A stretch of DNA of 64,000 nucleotides from assembly GCA_949126835.1 (NCBI GenBank), contig OX421497.1, forward strand, positions 4,271,024 through 4,335,023, written 5' to 3'. How positions within the stretch are numbered: the stretch's first letter is position 1; each line of letters opens with the position of its first letter. The stretch is from Anisus vortex (lineage: Eukaryota; Mollusca; Gastropoda; Planorbidae). Position numbers and translations under genes: made by a program. A model generated the notes under the pieces. That model did no database searches. It saw nothing but the letters and a program-made list of their open reading frames with translations, and had not been told where the DNA came from. Shown in pieces: positions 21,404 through 34,800 of the stretch.

Positions 21404-24400
21404 CTAATTGAGCATAGAGTGTCTGTCGTAGATATTCTTCCGCTGCTCCTGCACAGTCCCTTTCCACTTCTTCTGCTCCTTCTGCACCATGTTGAGCAAG
21501 GACCTCTGCCTGGCCGACATGTCCTGGGTGACTGTTGGAGTGCTTGCCCCTTCTGAACGCACCCCAGAGAGGTCCTCCTGCAAGCATACAATCAAGTGAC
21601 AAAATGAAGAAAAAGAAAAAACCAATAACAAAGTTTCTAAAAGAAGCTCAGAACAAATATTTATATTTTAATGCTTGTAATAGTGTTTTTTTTAAAGCTA
21701 TAATAAATTCTTAAGAACAATTTAAATTATTACAAAAATGAAAACTGATATTAAATCAAACATATTTAACATTTATTCAATGACTTATTAGCTATATTGT
21801 ATATTTTCATACAAATTTACTTAAATACTTTGATCTGCTTTCATTGCCCCAAATAAAAAGCTTATCTAACATAAACTTGTGCCAGAACAATTCTATTTAG
21901 ACTCTGAACTATTTAGAACGAGCAAAATATAAGTAGCTCTGAAATAAATGTTAATATAATGAATTAGTGGTTTTTCTGCAAAATATTTAAAATTATTAGA
22001 ATGTTTACTGTGTTATATGGGCATGCAGGTTTTCTTAATAAGTACAAGTAATAATACTTTATAGTGGCTGAATTGGTTCTCTTGTTAGTGGTTATAATTA
22101 TAATCTTAGCAGCGATAGAAATAGACAGATAACCATTCTACAGTAGTTAAAATAGTAAAGGGGGGTTATGAGGGGGCATTAGTAGAACTGCTGTAGTTAC
22201 AAACAGTAGTCATGTGTGCTAAGTGCAATGAGAGTGCATATGTCTGGGATTCAAAACAGGAAACATTATTATCAGAAAGCATCACATTGTACACATTGTC
22301 TCTAAAAATGTGCAAAGTGAAATTCTGTAAACTGTGGCAATCAAAACACGGCCCCACTGACAGTAAAGTAAAGAGCCCACATTCTGACCATGTTCTTCCT
22401 TGGGTCTAGCAAAGCAGCGTTCGTACATTTGTGTCCAGGAAAACATCCCAGCCGGGCACTTCACTTTTCACCAACTAAATGTTGTGTATCCATCAGAGCT
22501 GCGTTGACCCTGGGACACCCTCAAAAGCCACGGGACACCCTCAAAAGCCCAGGTCAAATCTCCTTATTTTTGTACCTGGATTCTAGCCCAGGGCCTTTAC
22601 GACCGACAGTCAGCCGCCCAATCAGACCAAAGCCTCCCATATACTGACAATAGTTTGCCCTTTGCGTCTAAAGTCATGTAGTTTAAGAATGATGCATGAG
22701 AGCCTTCAACAACACAATCACATGGACAACTCTTATCTTTCTTTACCTTTAAATGTTACAATGTTATAACCCCATTATAAGACACACAAATACAAATGAT
22801 TTCCATGTTAAGTCTGCTTAAGATTATTTTCTTTTAATCTATATCACACAATTTTGTTTTTAGAATCAATATAAGAGATAAGAATACTGAGAAAATGTAC
22901 AAACAGGAATATTAAAAAATATTCATTAATAATCAAAAATTGCGTTTGACCAGAGAAAATTCAAGCATCTTATCCATCTATAAATAAACAACAACAATTA
23001 ACTTTGGACCTAATCCAAGTAAACACATTACAATTGATGCTAAGACTTGAATACAAAAGATAAAAAGTTTTTTTTTGTCAGATTCTTTAAGTCAGGGGTC
23101 TCTAACTCTAACAGATTTATTTATTCCTAGATTCCTAATCTTTTTAAAAATGATACAATGAAGACATTCACAATTACACTTTGGTTGTCATAAATCCAGC
23201 TAGAATAATAACACAATTTTAATGAAAATTCCTCCCCTTGTAATGTTCAGCCTACAGACTGATAATTGAGAAATTGAACACACAGTGAAATAAGGCTAAG
23301 TGAATCAGAACAGCAGAAAGTCAATCAAGGAAGTTTTTTATTTGCATTTGCTTTTTCATACAAATGTGTAGTTCACAACAATAAACAAAAAAAAAACAAA
23401 AAAAAACACAGAAATAAACACAGCACTTGTTAAGTTATTCACTACAACAAGAAAAAAATGAGAAACTCATTTGTACAATTCTGACAGAAAACTGTGAGCC
23501 TCCAAACGAGATGAGAAAGTGAAAAGTGTGCATTGCCATGACAACCTCAGTGAAAAATTACAACACCAGAAAAACAGTGTGTGTGTGTGTGGTGGGGTTT
23601 AAATTTCTCTGTGACAGCTGTATAAGTGGGGTTGGTTAGTTCGATGTGACATGCGCTGGCGGTTAAGTTGACATGCTGTTACATGCTGCTAGTCATGCAA
23701 ACTATGGCCTATCCCTATCCTGCACTATTCGAGTGTTTGCAAAAACCTTGTTTCGGGTGCAACAGTTGGTTCAAACCGTGCATACTTTCAATGTTTAAAA
23801 CAATGAAGTTGTAAAAATCAAGATTGATATTGGTTAATGTAAAGAAACAGTTAATATGTAAATTTAAAAAAAGCTGATTAAGTTTACTTCTTGAATAAAA
23901 ATAATTCTAATTAAATGGGGCAAAACATTTTCAGGCTACTCTTTTGAAAAAAACAACAACTACCAATTAAATATATAGCATGAAACAAAATGTGTTTCAC
24001 ATAGTTCCATTTCAAAGTGTAAAACGGAAAGTCTATTCCTCGGAGGAAAAAAAACCTATCGAGAATTTGTACACAGCACTTAACTTGTCTTCATGTTAAC
24101 ACTATCTGAATACTGTTAGAGGGTAGAAGAGAGTGCAGAATGGTAAGTCACATCTAAGTAAAGTTATTATTTTTACTCTACTAAAGTGTTTTTACAATAC
24201 TGAAATGCAGGTAGGAAAAGAAATAGATCAAAAGCCAAATTTAAAAATAAAATACACCAAAAAAGACACAAAACCTCAGTTGTCTCTCTTGACTGAAAAA
24301 AAAAAGAAATGTTTTTTTTTCTATCTTATCATTTTTCTTTAAAAAAAATTAAATATGTTAATTGCATTTTAATTCTCAATGAATTGATGAGTGTAAAAAA

Positions 24401-27400
24401 ATGAGATGAAACAAATAAATTATGTGATTGACTTGCTCCAAATTATGATTGTACATAAAATATTCAATTTCAATATTTCAGTGTCCAAACTAATCTGGGA
24501 TGTTATCCAATTATAATCGGAACTTTTTTTTCCCCAATTAAAATAAGGTGTACATCCCAAGTATGAATTCTAAACAAAATATTAAAAGGGGACAAAACAA
24601 TTTAAATTTTTTTTTTTTTGTTTTCTTTTCATAGTAAATGTTTTGAAACATATATGTGATGCAACCCCACGGAATGGTACTAAAGTCGGCAAAACAAGAT
24701 ATTTAGTTTTCGGTCATTAATAAAAGCCAATTCATTTATCTTTGTAGTGGTGAAAACATTTCTAAAATTCATTTATTAGTTCAAAAGTTATACAAAATTA
24801 TATAAATAAAGGGAAGAGAAGTCGTTTAGGAGAAAAATGAACAAGAAAACAGGAACTATTTTTCACAATTGAGCATTACAACTTATAATCAAATATTACC
24901 AGGATGAATAAATATTAACCAATCTCCATGAAATTAGGCAAACACTTTTATAATGAGTCAATATTCAAGCTGTTAAAGTTTTCAATAATTTATTTAATGT
25001 ATAGTTGACTTATAAACAATTTTATCTTTAGAACACATTTTGTTTGATTTTTATCCAAAAGCTGAATAAAAGCACATTTTTAAGTAACTTCTAGAAAAAA
25101 ATTTACTTTGAACATTTCACATTGATAAGTTAAGCCATTCAACATTACAAATCAATAATAATCTCAAAAACGACCTAGGACCATTTTTTCACATTATTTT
25201 GTATTTATTGAAAAATCTGTTTTACAGACTTCCGTACCAGTTCGTGGGGTTGCATCACATATTTCTATTAAGATAAACATTGAGATGATTTTGAAAAGTT
25301 TTTAGTCAAATGTTTCATATTGATGCTGTAACTGTAACTTAATCAGATAAAAAAAAAATTTCTATAGGTAATGCAATACTTTGGTCTTAATCTCTATCTT
25401 CCCAATAGTGTTATTTAGGGTGATACTTTGAAACATCTGATTGTGAATAAGATCATTATATATGGATTTACTGTCAAATAGCTTGAAACATCTGATTGTG
25501 AATAAGATCATTATATATGGATTTACTGTCAAATAGCTTGAAACATCTGATTGTGAATAAGATCATTATATATGGATTTACTGTCAAATAGCTTGAAACA
25601 TCTGATTGTGAATAAGATCATTATATATGGATTTACTGTCAAATAGCGTATTCAGTTTGACTTTGTAACACGGCTAGTGAGGATGAGCATCAATTTGATT
25701 ACTTTTAAACTTCAAAACAAAAAATAATATTTAAAATGTGTACACCTGCTTTTATATCATAATTCAATGTTATACTGTTATACTCATACATGTCTTTTAA
25801 ATGTTTACTTAAGAACAGGATTGTTGAGCTAAGCGTAGAGCTGGACTTGACTTAAAACTCTTAAAAGTAAAAAAATAATTGAATTAACAATATTGAATAA
25901 TTTTAACTTTTAAAATCATTTTTTGTAAATTCATATATATCCTTATGTCTTAGAAGGACGCATGAAAGAATCCTTAAAGACACAGAAACCGATCTTTAAT
26001 ATCAGTGTGCCGCTAGAAAAAATTGTAGCTTTATTTAGCCCAAGCACTTTTATCCGAGTAATGCAGGACCATCGCCCTCCCACTAATAGTCCGCTCCACA
26101 AACCAGATTAAGATAAACTAGTGGCCACTTAGTATTATATACTGATATCTTTTTCTTTTAATCCACTAATATGTACATATCTGTCAAAAACAGGGGTTGA
26201 AAAATAAAATGACACAAATACTTGACCATTAACAAAAATCACAACAACTAAACACTAACATTGGGTACGGTAATACAGAATATTGATAAAAAAATTTTTA
26301 AAAAAAAAAGCTTCAGAGAGAATCAGCAAAAGAAAAGAACTTTTAGCCTTAATTCTTTAGTTCGGTAATTAGACTGGCAGTGCACTGACCAAAATACTTC
26401 AATAATTCAATGCAATTCACTTTCGCAGTCGAAGAAAAACAGAAGACTACACTAAATGTATTATGTTCCTGTCGCTAAATTCTCGTTATTCCTCAGAAAA
26501 TGAGGAGAAAGGTTACAGCTGTATATGCCTGATGTATTGGAACAGGAACAAAATTAGAAATACATGAGCCAAGCTAAAACCAAGCCCAAAAGAAAAAAGA
26601 CGGCAATGCTCTGTCATATAGCGCTTGCAATTATCTTTATTAAGCCACCGAGCAATTGGGCTTTTTCTCTTTAACTTGCAAACTTCATATTTTTTTAACT
26701 CAGGTGCCAAAAAAATAAACAACTGCTAGGTGCAATAAATAAAACAGAGTGTCGGTAAAGGTGGGCTAAAACTGCCCATAAACTTGTCTGTAATAATAAT
26801 AATAATAACGGTGCTTATATAGCGCATATCCCGTTGGTGACAGTTCTATGCGCTGACGACAGTTACAGAATACAGACAAGGAAATATGTAATAATATGCT
26901 AATTCTGCTGACAAAATAGGTGAGTCTTCAGCCGGCTCCTGAAGGTGTCATAGCTAGGGCTCAGGCGAAGCTGTAGTGGGAGGTGTTTCCAAGCGGATGG
27001 TCCTGCGTAGGAAAATGAACGTTCACCAGCGGACACTAGCCTCACACGAGGGATCCGCAGAGTAAGCGTGTCAAAAGCCGAACGAAGTGGGCGGGACTGG
27101 GTGTAGAGCTCCAGACAAGAGCGAAGGTAATCCGGGGCACAGTTATTCAGGCACTTATACTGTAAGAGTATAGCCTGCATATTACATTGGCTTGATGCGG
27201 CTAGGATGTTTAAAAAAGAATACATTTTGATTTTTTTATGCAGGTCAGGCCATGAAATCATGACACAAAAAAAGGAGGAGGAGGGGGGGGGGAGAAGAGA
27301 GGAAAAAAAAGGCAACGAATTATCCCAAGATTGGGGATCAACATCTAAGCTTTAATGCACAGTGTTTTCATTCATCACATGGTCATTACAAAAAAATAGC

Positions 27401-30400
27401 AATCTTTTCATTGTAGGGCCTAACCAAGATGATTTCCAACAAGTACTTGGGCACACTATTTGCCTGGTGGGAACCAAGTAAAAAGTAATTCCGGTGTTTC
27501 GCTATCATTTTCTCTGGAAGATTTTTCCCTTACCCCCAGCCCATTACAACATGATCAGTAGGTAGAAATTTTGCATAACTGATCAAGTCCAGATTATGTC
27601 TAAAATAATTTTTTATATATTTATTGAAATATATTATTAAAATTTGATTCCTTTATATTTGCAATTTTTTTTTTTGCTTATTATTTAAAAAAAAAAAAAC
27701 TTCTTTTTCGTAAAGGCGAACATTCCAGGGATTTCCAGTTAGGCCCTACTTGATTGATCGGTAAAAGCAGAGTTGATGAGAAAATTATTGAGCTCGTGGT
27801 AAAACATGTTTTTTAAATTTTGAGAAAGTTATAAAAGCTTTGTGTAAAGCATATCAAACTTTTTATAAAGGTGTGAATATAATATTATTCAAAAACAAAA
27901 AATAAAACTCTCTAAGTAATAGATATAAGCAAGGCACTTGATGGAATAACAATGAACCTATTGACTTTCTCTGACTTCCTAGGCCCCATGAACAGAAATT
28001 TGCAAAATGAAAAAAAACAAACAACAACAACAAACAAATGAAAACGAATATAAAAGCTGGCGTAAGCCCGCAGCCAAACGGTTTACCATATTCACCTCCT
28101 CGTTGGTGTGCTGTTGATAAGTGGTGGGTCGTCGCTGGATGATGGGGTCCAGGCACATCAGGAAGAGCATGTACACAAATAGCAGAGAAATCACACAGAT
28201 GATGAATATCACCACAACCTGCATGGCATAAAAAAAAAGAGATAGTTTTGGTAATGATACCATTAAAACCAACTTTTCTCAAATGTGCGGTCCAGGCCAT
28301 GAAAGCAAACAAAAAGTGCTGGGTTGCAAAAGGGAGAAGAAATGTTTACAAAACCTAAGTCAAGATTTTCACGCTGTACTAGTGGTATACTTATTTGCCC
28401 CAAACTGACATTTTGTGATATTTGAACCCAATTTTAGTACAGATAAAAAAACATATTTATGGGTCACACAATATACGTTTGTAAATAACTAGGTTATGGA
28501 AAAGAAATGTTTGGGAAATGCTACTTTGAACAAGTTTCAAAACTTTTTTTAAATATGGATTAAAATAAAAGTTAAGTAGTATATAAGAGTGACTTTTTCT
28601 TTTGTATTTTAAAATTTAGATGTAAAAAAGTTTAACCATTTGAATATTACTAAAAAAAAGGACCAATTTCAATTTATTTTGAACCATAACTAGTCTAGTG
28701 AAGCAGCTTTCCCCCACTTATTGCATACCTGGGTACCTATAATTTTTCTTGAGAGTATTTTCATTGGCTGGCAAGAGTATTTTGCTTAATTTAGGCCCCA
28801 AAATTGTGACATAAAAATATTGACACCTAATTACTATTAGGCCTACACTCAAAGATATTATTTGTAACTGATACAAAACTAATGAGATAAAGCATATTTA
28901 ATTATGATACTTCTATTTTTTAACTTAATATTAATATAATTGTACAGATGTTTTTTTTTCACTCTTTTTATTTTAGTCAGTGTTTTAATTTTAGGCTTAG
29001 GCCAATGTCAATGACCTTAGGCCAATGTCAATGACCAATAAATGTCATGAAATTTTTTGTTTAAACAGCCTACGGTTGCCGAATTCGCACATTTGCGAGA
29101 GAGAAAAAAAGGATAGGCTATTAGGTCAAGGTTGCCGCGCCATTGAACGTAACAATGTAAGGCCTACAGCGAGCTCAGTGTTCTACAAAAACAAGTTATA
29201 ATGACAATTTTACATCATTGATAGCAATAATTGAAACTGTGACTTTACGCCGAGATAAAGTCTATTAATAAATAGCAACTCTAGTTGCTTTCGTTTTAGT
29301 AGGCCTAGGCTGATAAACATAAGTTTTATTGTAATGAAAAATGAAAACAATGATTTTTAATCTCTCCATTAGTAAAATAAAACGTTGAGAATTTAAAAGA
29401 GCGCTGCGAGTAACACAGAATAGGTATATTTATTCTGTAGCGAGTAAAGAGTGATGTGACGTATGACGTATAGATTGACCTAAATACTCATTCGCGTGAA
29501 GTTTTCGTATTACTGATTGCCGTGTCAGACCATAAAAACGTAGGCTTCTTAGAAATTTATATATATATATATGTCACTACCGGGTAAAATAAGCTAAGCT
29601 ACTGGATGCGAAAAAAAAGTTTTTTAAAGAAAAGTCAGGAGGCAAGGGTATAAAAATTACCGGGCAACGGAAACAAAAGCTATTCTGTGGGGAACCCTGA
29701 CTAAAAATAAATATAGAATCTCACATGCGCAGATACGTTGGTATCTTGTTGCTCTTTTTTTGGTTATTGTTTTGCCTTTTAAGTTTCATGAAAGAAAAAA
29801 GTTGATCATTTAGTTTGTTACGGTCCGATTTTGGTGCAACAAGATAGACTCGAAAGTACGAATTTAGCTCGAATGCGATTAGCCGGCGGGAAAGTTTCCA
29901 AAATTTAAATTGGCCGGCCATAAAAAAAAGTTTTTTTTTAAATTTATTAACAAATTTATCAATTTTTGCTGCCTGTATTTTTTTTTATTGGCCGTATTGC
30001 CGTACTGGGGGTGTCAAAAGCGTACGAATACGATGAAATACGGACAGATACCCAGGTATGTTGTTGTGGGGCCAATGTGTACCAGGTGGTTGTGGGGCCA
30101 AGGCATATCAGGTGGTTGTGTGGCCAAGTCAATGCCCAAACTCCTATACTTCCTCCAACTATTACACCAGAGCTGGTTACACTCAGAAAAACATGTTAAA
30201 CAAAGCAATCTTACCAGAATTTGAACCGTAGAAGGGCTGGCCAACTCCCTAGTTATTAGACCAGAGGCTAAAGCTTTTTATTTACTTACTTTAATAGTGG
30301 CAGTGTTTCTGGTCTCAGTTCGACACAAACATCGGCTGCATGGCAACTTTGGAGAAACTGGTGTTACAACATGTTCACAATCACTGAAAGTAAATAAAAG

Positions 30401-31461
30401 TTTTTAATTCCGCACTAGTGAATTGAAACAATCGCTGACAGTAAAATTGTAGGCCTATGGCATTTAATGACGTATTTTGTGCAAAACCATCATGATTATT
30501 TCATATTTTTTTCAGAAAAATAATAATTGTAAATCACCTCATGTAAATGGTTATTTTCAAAGAAAGCCAAAAATCAGTTTTAAAGCATTGAAAACCAATT
30601 TCGGTTTCAAACCAGATTTTCATTTAGGCTAACATCCTTTAGTAACTATGCCTATATACTATATTATTATAGGCCTACTTGTATATCTGAGTAGCCCTAT
30701 CTACTATTTGCCTTCTAAGGCTTCTATTTGAGACTATTGCTAATGAGTAATATGAAGCCGGCTGGTCCAGCTGTTAGTTCACCGGACTGTCAACCAAAAA
30801 CCATCTGACAAGTCGCTGGTTCTATCCCTGCCACCGACCGATCCCTGTCGCCCTGCAGGAGTTTTGGGCCTAGTGGACGTAATAATCTTCAATCTAGAAG
30901 TCGAAGTAACTTAGTAACGTCTGTAAACTTTTAAGATGACATTATAAGATGAGCCTATTGCTGCTATTGCTTTAACTTTAATTTACAATATGACCAGATA
31001 GACATAAATGGTAGGCCTATAATTTCCATAGAGACTTATCAATGATCTATGATGGTAAATGTCAAGATTCGAACCTTCACACTGCATTAGGAATGACTGC
31101 ATAACTTACCAAAGTTCACTCCTGGTCGTGTTTGTAAATACTGCTCTAGTTTTCTTTCCATGTTCATCCCATTGTTTATCACAAACGCATTTACACCGCG
31201 TGTCTTCAAAGCTGGCAGCCTATATAGTAAAGACGTAATGAGTTTACACACTTGATGATGGTATCTTCGTTTGAAAATAAAATCTTAAAATATAAATAAA
31301 TAAACAGTCTATATTAATATATGATATATGCCTGACGATATTTTTTCTTAAAACTGAAACTGGTAAAACTGACTTACCTCCACCCCTGACGTAGAACATG
31401 ATAAATTAAGAAATGCGATGACGACTAGACACGATAAAACCAATAATGACGAGGATGCCAT
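21404..31461 (-). CDS. TMEM9: TMEM9-family lysosomal/endosomal membrane protein, 5 coding exons, complete
   Basis: Coding exons (minus strand, 5' to 3') 31461-31378, 31219-31110, 30383-30290, 28218-28096 and 21577-21404 join in phase to 194 codons plus TAG. TMEM9/TMEM9B are about 180-200 aa. Seen: a signal peptide (residues 1-23); the conserved FEDTRCKCVC start of the luminal Cys-rich domain (32-41); an N-glycosylation site N58-T-T; paired cysteines (CDC, CSRCLC); one transmembrane helix (about 97-119) followed by DPIIQRR; and the diagnostic C-terminus VQEQRKNIYDRHSML. Family members are glycosylated type I proteins of late endosomes and lysosomes, reported to act on v-ATPase and on CLC exchangers. 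The donor of exon 4 was placed after GAG GAG because this keeps phase 0 and reproduces the NEE...ED spacing of TMEM9B. Intron 4 is 6.5 kb and holds a LINE fragment and a 55-bp array. The gene versus its paralogue TMEM9B cannot be separated from this alone. Confidence 0.92.
22395..22640 (-). mobile_element. SINE-A copy 7, decayed
   Basis: AAAGCAGCGTTCGTACA, CATCAGAGCTGCGTTGAC, a doubled GGGACACCCTCAAAAGCC and CAGGGCCTTTACGACC follow the family order in reverse orientation. It lies in TMEM9 intron 4. Confidence 0.55.
25424..25648 (+). repeat. 55-bp tandem array, 4 copies
   Basis: CTTGAAACATCTGATTGTGA, ATAAGATCATTATATATGGA and TTTACTGTCAAATAG repeat four times with essentially no divergence, inside TMEM9 intron 4. 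Confidence 0.95.
26785..27215 (-). mobile_element. LINE 3' end (CR1/L2-like), 5'-truncated
   Basis: The minus-strand frame ends in RIPRVRLVSAGERSFSYAGP and SAWKHLPLQLRLSPSYDTFR, then LKTHLFCQQN and stop. This is the classic C-terminus of CR1/L2-type reverse transcriptases. GCGCTATATAAGCACCG and a TTATTATTATT tail follow. It lies in TMEM9 intron 4. Confidence 0.85.
30085..30275 (-). mobile_element. SINE-A copy 8, strongly decayed
   Basis: ACACCAGAGCTGGTTACACT, followed by a TTTGAACC B-box remnant, in the order seen in reverse-oriented family members. It lies in TMEM9 intron 3. Confidence 0.4.
30755..30935 (+). mobile_element. SINE-B copy 2
   Basis: GAAGCCGGCTGGTCCAGC, CTGGTTCTATCCC, GGGCCTAGTGGACGTAATAA and AACGTCTGTAAAC, in TMEM9 intron 2/3 territory. 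Confidence 0.75.
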
Positions 31462-32534
31462 GTCAAAGAATATAATCTATTATAAATGTAAAGATTTATA
31501 TTAAAAGAAGGAGAATCATCCGTTGAAACCAATAAATACAGTGAAAAAAAGTCTTAAAAACGGAAATAACTAGTGAGATTGTTATTATCATCTAGACCAG
31601 ACTTGTGCTGTCACTTGTGATTATTTTAATAATTACCGCATATTTTATTTTAACAAGAAAAAATATTTATTATAAGTAGAATACACAATACAAAACTCTC
31701 CTATTAACTTTTGAAAATAACGTGAATTTGGCCAATTAAAAAAATGTGTTCTTATAAACCATTATTTAACATTATATTCTATTATCTTATTTATTTAGTT
31801 TCTATTTGACTATTTGTGTTCCTAATAATTAGGCTACTTATAGACCGATCACCTAAAAAAAATCCATATTTTGTTAATAGTCCCAACGGAAAATACAAAT
31901 GAATAATGCCAGGAAATAAGACCATAGCTATGATTTTTGACAGAAATTAAAATTTTGCCAGAGTGAAAAAAAATGTCTTAGTAGTCTTTTTGTAAGCTTA
32001 CATATTTACATATCGGATTTCAAGAACACCGCATAAAATTTGACGTAAAGAAGTTGGCAATAAAATTTCCATAATGTTATGATGCCAGATTTTTTATATC
32101 AAGTTAAAAAGGGGCCATATACACATTAATTACATGTTTTATAAGACTTATAAGAATTGCTAACACGGAATAAGATTAGATTTATGAAATATTTATTAAT
32201 AAAATAAAATAAATAATATAGTTAGATTTAGAATAAATCTCAATGCAGCATGAAGTCTTAAATATGTTTGATTTTAGCAGTCTGGAAAAGATCTAAAATT
32301 CAAACTGGTCTTCACTTGTGATCGCATAAGTTATACTGTTATACACAGTTACACTGTTTACGCATTATGTAGTTTAATTTATAATTTATAGCCTATAGAA
32401 CTTTTGAAATGTTAGTTTTAAGCATACATTAAAAATCTAACGTTTATGCAAATTAAAATAACTTATATTAATGACGTCGGAGAGGCTCTCAGCGAAGATG
32501 TTGGTTCGATAATGTAAAGTTTTGGACAGGGCTG
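31462..32534. other. 5' flank of the TMEM9-like gene
   Basis: A+T-rich, with no CpG cluster and no recognisable promoter element. It must contain the 5' UTR and promoter, but no start site can be assigned. Confidence 0.4.
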
Positions 32535-32795
32535 CAGTTGATTCAACAAAGACACAAACACTTTCCTTGTCCCTTATGCGAGAACAAATGCATATAAGTG
32601 CTCTTTATTCCCGAGTGGCATTCGGGCATGGAATGGGTTGCCTGGACAAGCCAGGAAAACCAGTAACTTAACATCATTTAAGACATTAATAAAAATCCAA
32701 GACTAGACTCGGACCACGGATGAGCGTAGGACGCAATAATCTTCTTTATAGAAGGAGCGTCTGTAATGTACCGGGTATAAGATAAGATAAGATTG
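32535..32795 (+). mobile_element. LINE-J 3' fragment
   Basis: ACACTTTCCTTGTCCCTTAT, GAGTGGCATTCGGGCATGGA, then ACGCAATAATCTTCTTTATA and GATAAGATAAGATAAG match the 3' end of the copy at 50440-51330. Confidence 0.85.
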
Positions 32796-32893
32796 ACAAC
32801 CGCAAAAGTGGAGAAAGTTGACTGCTGAGGCGTCCATTCCCCCCCCCCCTTAACGACCACAGCGGCCATGGGATTGATGATGAATGAAGAAAA
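32795..32893 (-). repeat. Unclassified dispersed repeat, copy 2
   Basis: Reverse-oriented counterpart of 40876-40965, with the same CAGTCAACTTTCTCCACTTT block and a G run. Confidence 0.7.
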
Positions 32894-32949
32894 TGTAATA
32901 TTTATTATAGTGGATTTTGTAGTGGTAGGCTTCAATAAACAACAAAAGC

Positions 32950-33070
32950 AGACAGTGGTGTAGCCAGGATTGTAAGATGGGTAGAAGAAAAGGGTGGGGG
33001 AGGTAAAGAGTGCACTTTTGGGAAAGTGGAAAAAGCCGTGGCGTATCCAGGATTAGTGGCGTATCCAATG
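32950..33070 (+). repeat. hAT-like MITE remnant
   Basis: ACAGTGGTGTAGCCAGGATT and the later GTGGCGTATCCAGGATTAGT carry the CAGTGGYGTA end typical of hAT MITEs. The complementary end ACTACGCCACTG lies in isolation at 59649-59660. Confidence 0.4.
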
Positions 33071-33599
33071 ATTTAAGAAAAGGCCTCACTTACCAAATAA
33101 AGACATTTTATTTAAATAAAGTTATTATGCTTAACCGTATTTATTTGCTGTAGCCAAGGACCCAAACTAAAACAAAAATATTATATAGACCCATTTAAGG
33201 GTAACATGCCCACGATGAGGTATAAGATGCCTTCCTCGCCGAAAAATGTCAAAATCCACACGAATCCAATAATCCAATCCAGTTTTTTTGTCTAGAGTAG
33301 GGCCTACTCTTTGTTTTCGTTAGTGCAACTTGGTAGCAAGCGCTCAGATTTCTCTTTCAAACAAGTAGCCTACATCTTTATGATTGTTTTTTTTTCTCAC
33401 TATTTGAGCATTTGCCTAAAATTTTTCGTTAATTTAAAGTGTGTTAATTTGACAAGCCGACGAGCTTTTGTAAATATGTAAACGAATCCAGTAATCCAGT
33501 AAGATTAGTCATTTCCACTTATTTTAAATACCAATGTGAGTTAAATGGAGTTGGACATAACTAAGATTTTTTAAATAAAGAATCTAGCTCTATTGGGGG

Positions 33600-34215
33600 G
33601 GGGGGGGGTAAAATGAATGTTTGTATGTGTCTGTATATAAATGTAGGCTATGTCTGTTTCTGTGAAAGGGTCTAATGTGTCTGTTTCTGTGAACGTGTGT
33701 AGGCCTATGTGTCTGTTTGTGTGAATGTTTGTATGTGCCTGTTCCAGTGAAAGTGTGTTGTTCTATGTGTCTTTTTGTGTGACGGTTTGTATGTGTCTCT
33801 TTGTGTGAATGTTTTTATGTGCCTGTTTCAGTGAAATTGTGTAGGTCTATGTGTCTGATTGTGTAAATTTTTGTTTGTGTCTGTTTGTGTGAATGTTTGT
33901 ATGTGCCTCTTTCAGTGAAATCGTGTAGATCTATGTGTCTGTTTGTGTGAATGTTTATTTGTGTCTGTTTGTGTGAATGTTTTTCTTTGTGTGAATGTAT
34001 GTATGCGACTGTTTGTGTGAATGTTTGTATGTGTCTGTGTGAATGTTTGTATGTGTCTGTTTCAGTGAAAGTTTGTATGTGTCTGTTTGTGTGAATGTTT
34101 TATGGTTAGCGTTACAATACGATATCTTTTAAAATATGTGAATGTGTTTAAATGATTGCGTTCACGAACATTTGTGTGCAGGTGTGTGGGAAAAGTGGGA
34201 CGTGCGGATGTTTGT
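33600..34215 (+). repeat. TG-rich minisatellite
   Basis: Degenerate units of TGTGTCTGTTTGTGTGAATG plus TTTGTA repeat for about 500 bp, preceded by a G run at 33595-33608. Confidence 0.9.
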
Positions 34216-34562
34216 GACCTACTTTGATAAGACTGTTTACAACTAGAAACCAACGGTAAAGGTTAAAGTGACATGAAAACGTCATAAAAAGGAAAGAAGA
34301 ACACGACTAATGTAAGTCTAATGGCCTTGTTTGTGTTTTTTTTTTTCTGTTTTCTGTTGTTTTGGTTTTTTAAAATAATTATGAAACCTTAAAACAATTT
34401 GGTAAGGTAATGAAAGGTGGATGATTTCAAAATGTGCAAATATTAATTAAAGGATAGAACAAAACACACAAACACATTGATGTACACAAGATCATTCACA
34501 CTCACGATGACACACACAGACTAACAAATAGCAATAAATAACAACGCTCATACACCTTTTAG

Positions 34563-34800
34563 GAGGCACGGTGGTCGAGCGGCAGCGCGATCGGCTGGTG
34601 TACCGACGGTCCTGGGTTCGAATCCTAGTGAAGGCCACGATGTGTTTCCGGGGTTTGAGGGTGTCCCTGAGTCTGCCCAGCTCTGCATGGGTACCTGACA
34701 TTAGTTGAGGTAAAGTAGAGGCAGCTCGCCACACATACTGTAGTATGTCGTGGCCACAGAAACTGGTGAACGCTGCTTCACTGGTCCGACGGGTACTTTA
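34563..34800 (+). mobile_element. SINE-A copy 9, best preserved
   Basis: GGCACGGTGGTCGAGCGGC holds a clear A box and GGTTCGAATCC a clear B box. Then come the conserved body and the end GGTCCGACGGGTACTTTAC. This copy defines the family as tRNA-derived. Confidence 0.9.

Larger units (their letters stand above)
21578..28095 (-). other. TMEM9 intron 4
   Basis: A very A+T-rich intron of 6.5 kb. Apart from the decayed SINE (22395-22640), the 55-bp array (25424-25648) and the LINE end (26785-27215), I see only homopolymer A/T runs and a short GT run at 23577-23592. Confidence 0.7.

Noticed and set aside
23330..24060. A separate 3' UTR-like region in TMEM9 intron 4
   Set aside because: A-rich and GT-rich runs with TTTATT motifs suggested a transcript end, but no coding exon could be tied to it.
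27863..28312. Two overlapping ORFs of 149 and 97 codons as one-exon genes
   Set aside because: Only 28096-28218 is coding, as TMEM9 exon 4. The rest reads into introns.
34563..34640. tRNA gene
   Set aside because: A and B boxes are present, but the body and 3' end match a dispersed SINE family and no cloverleaf forms.
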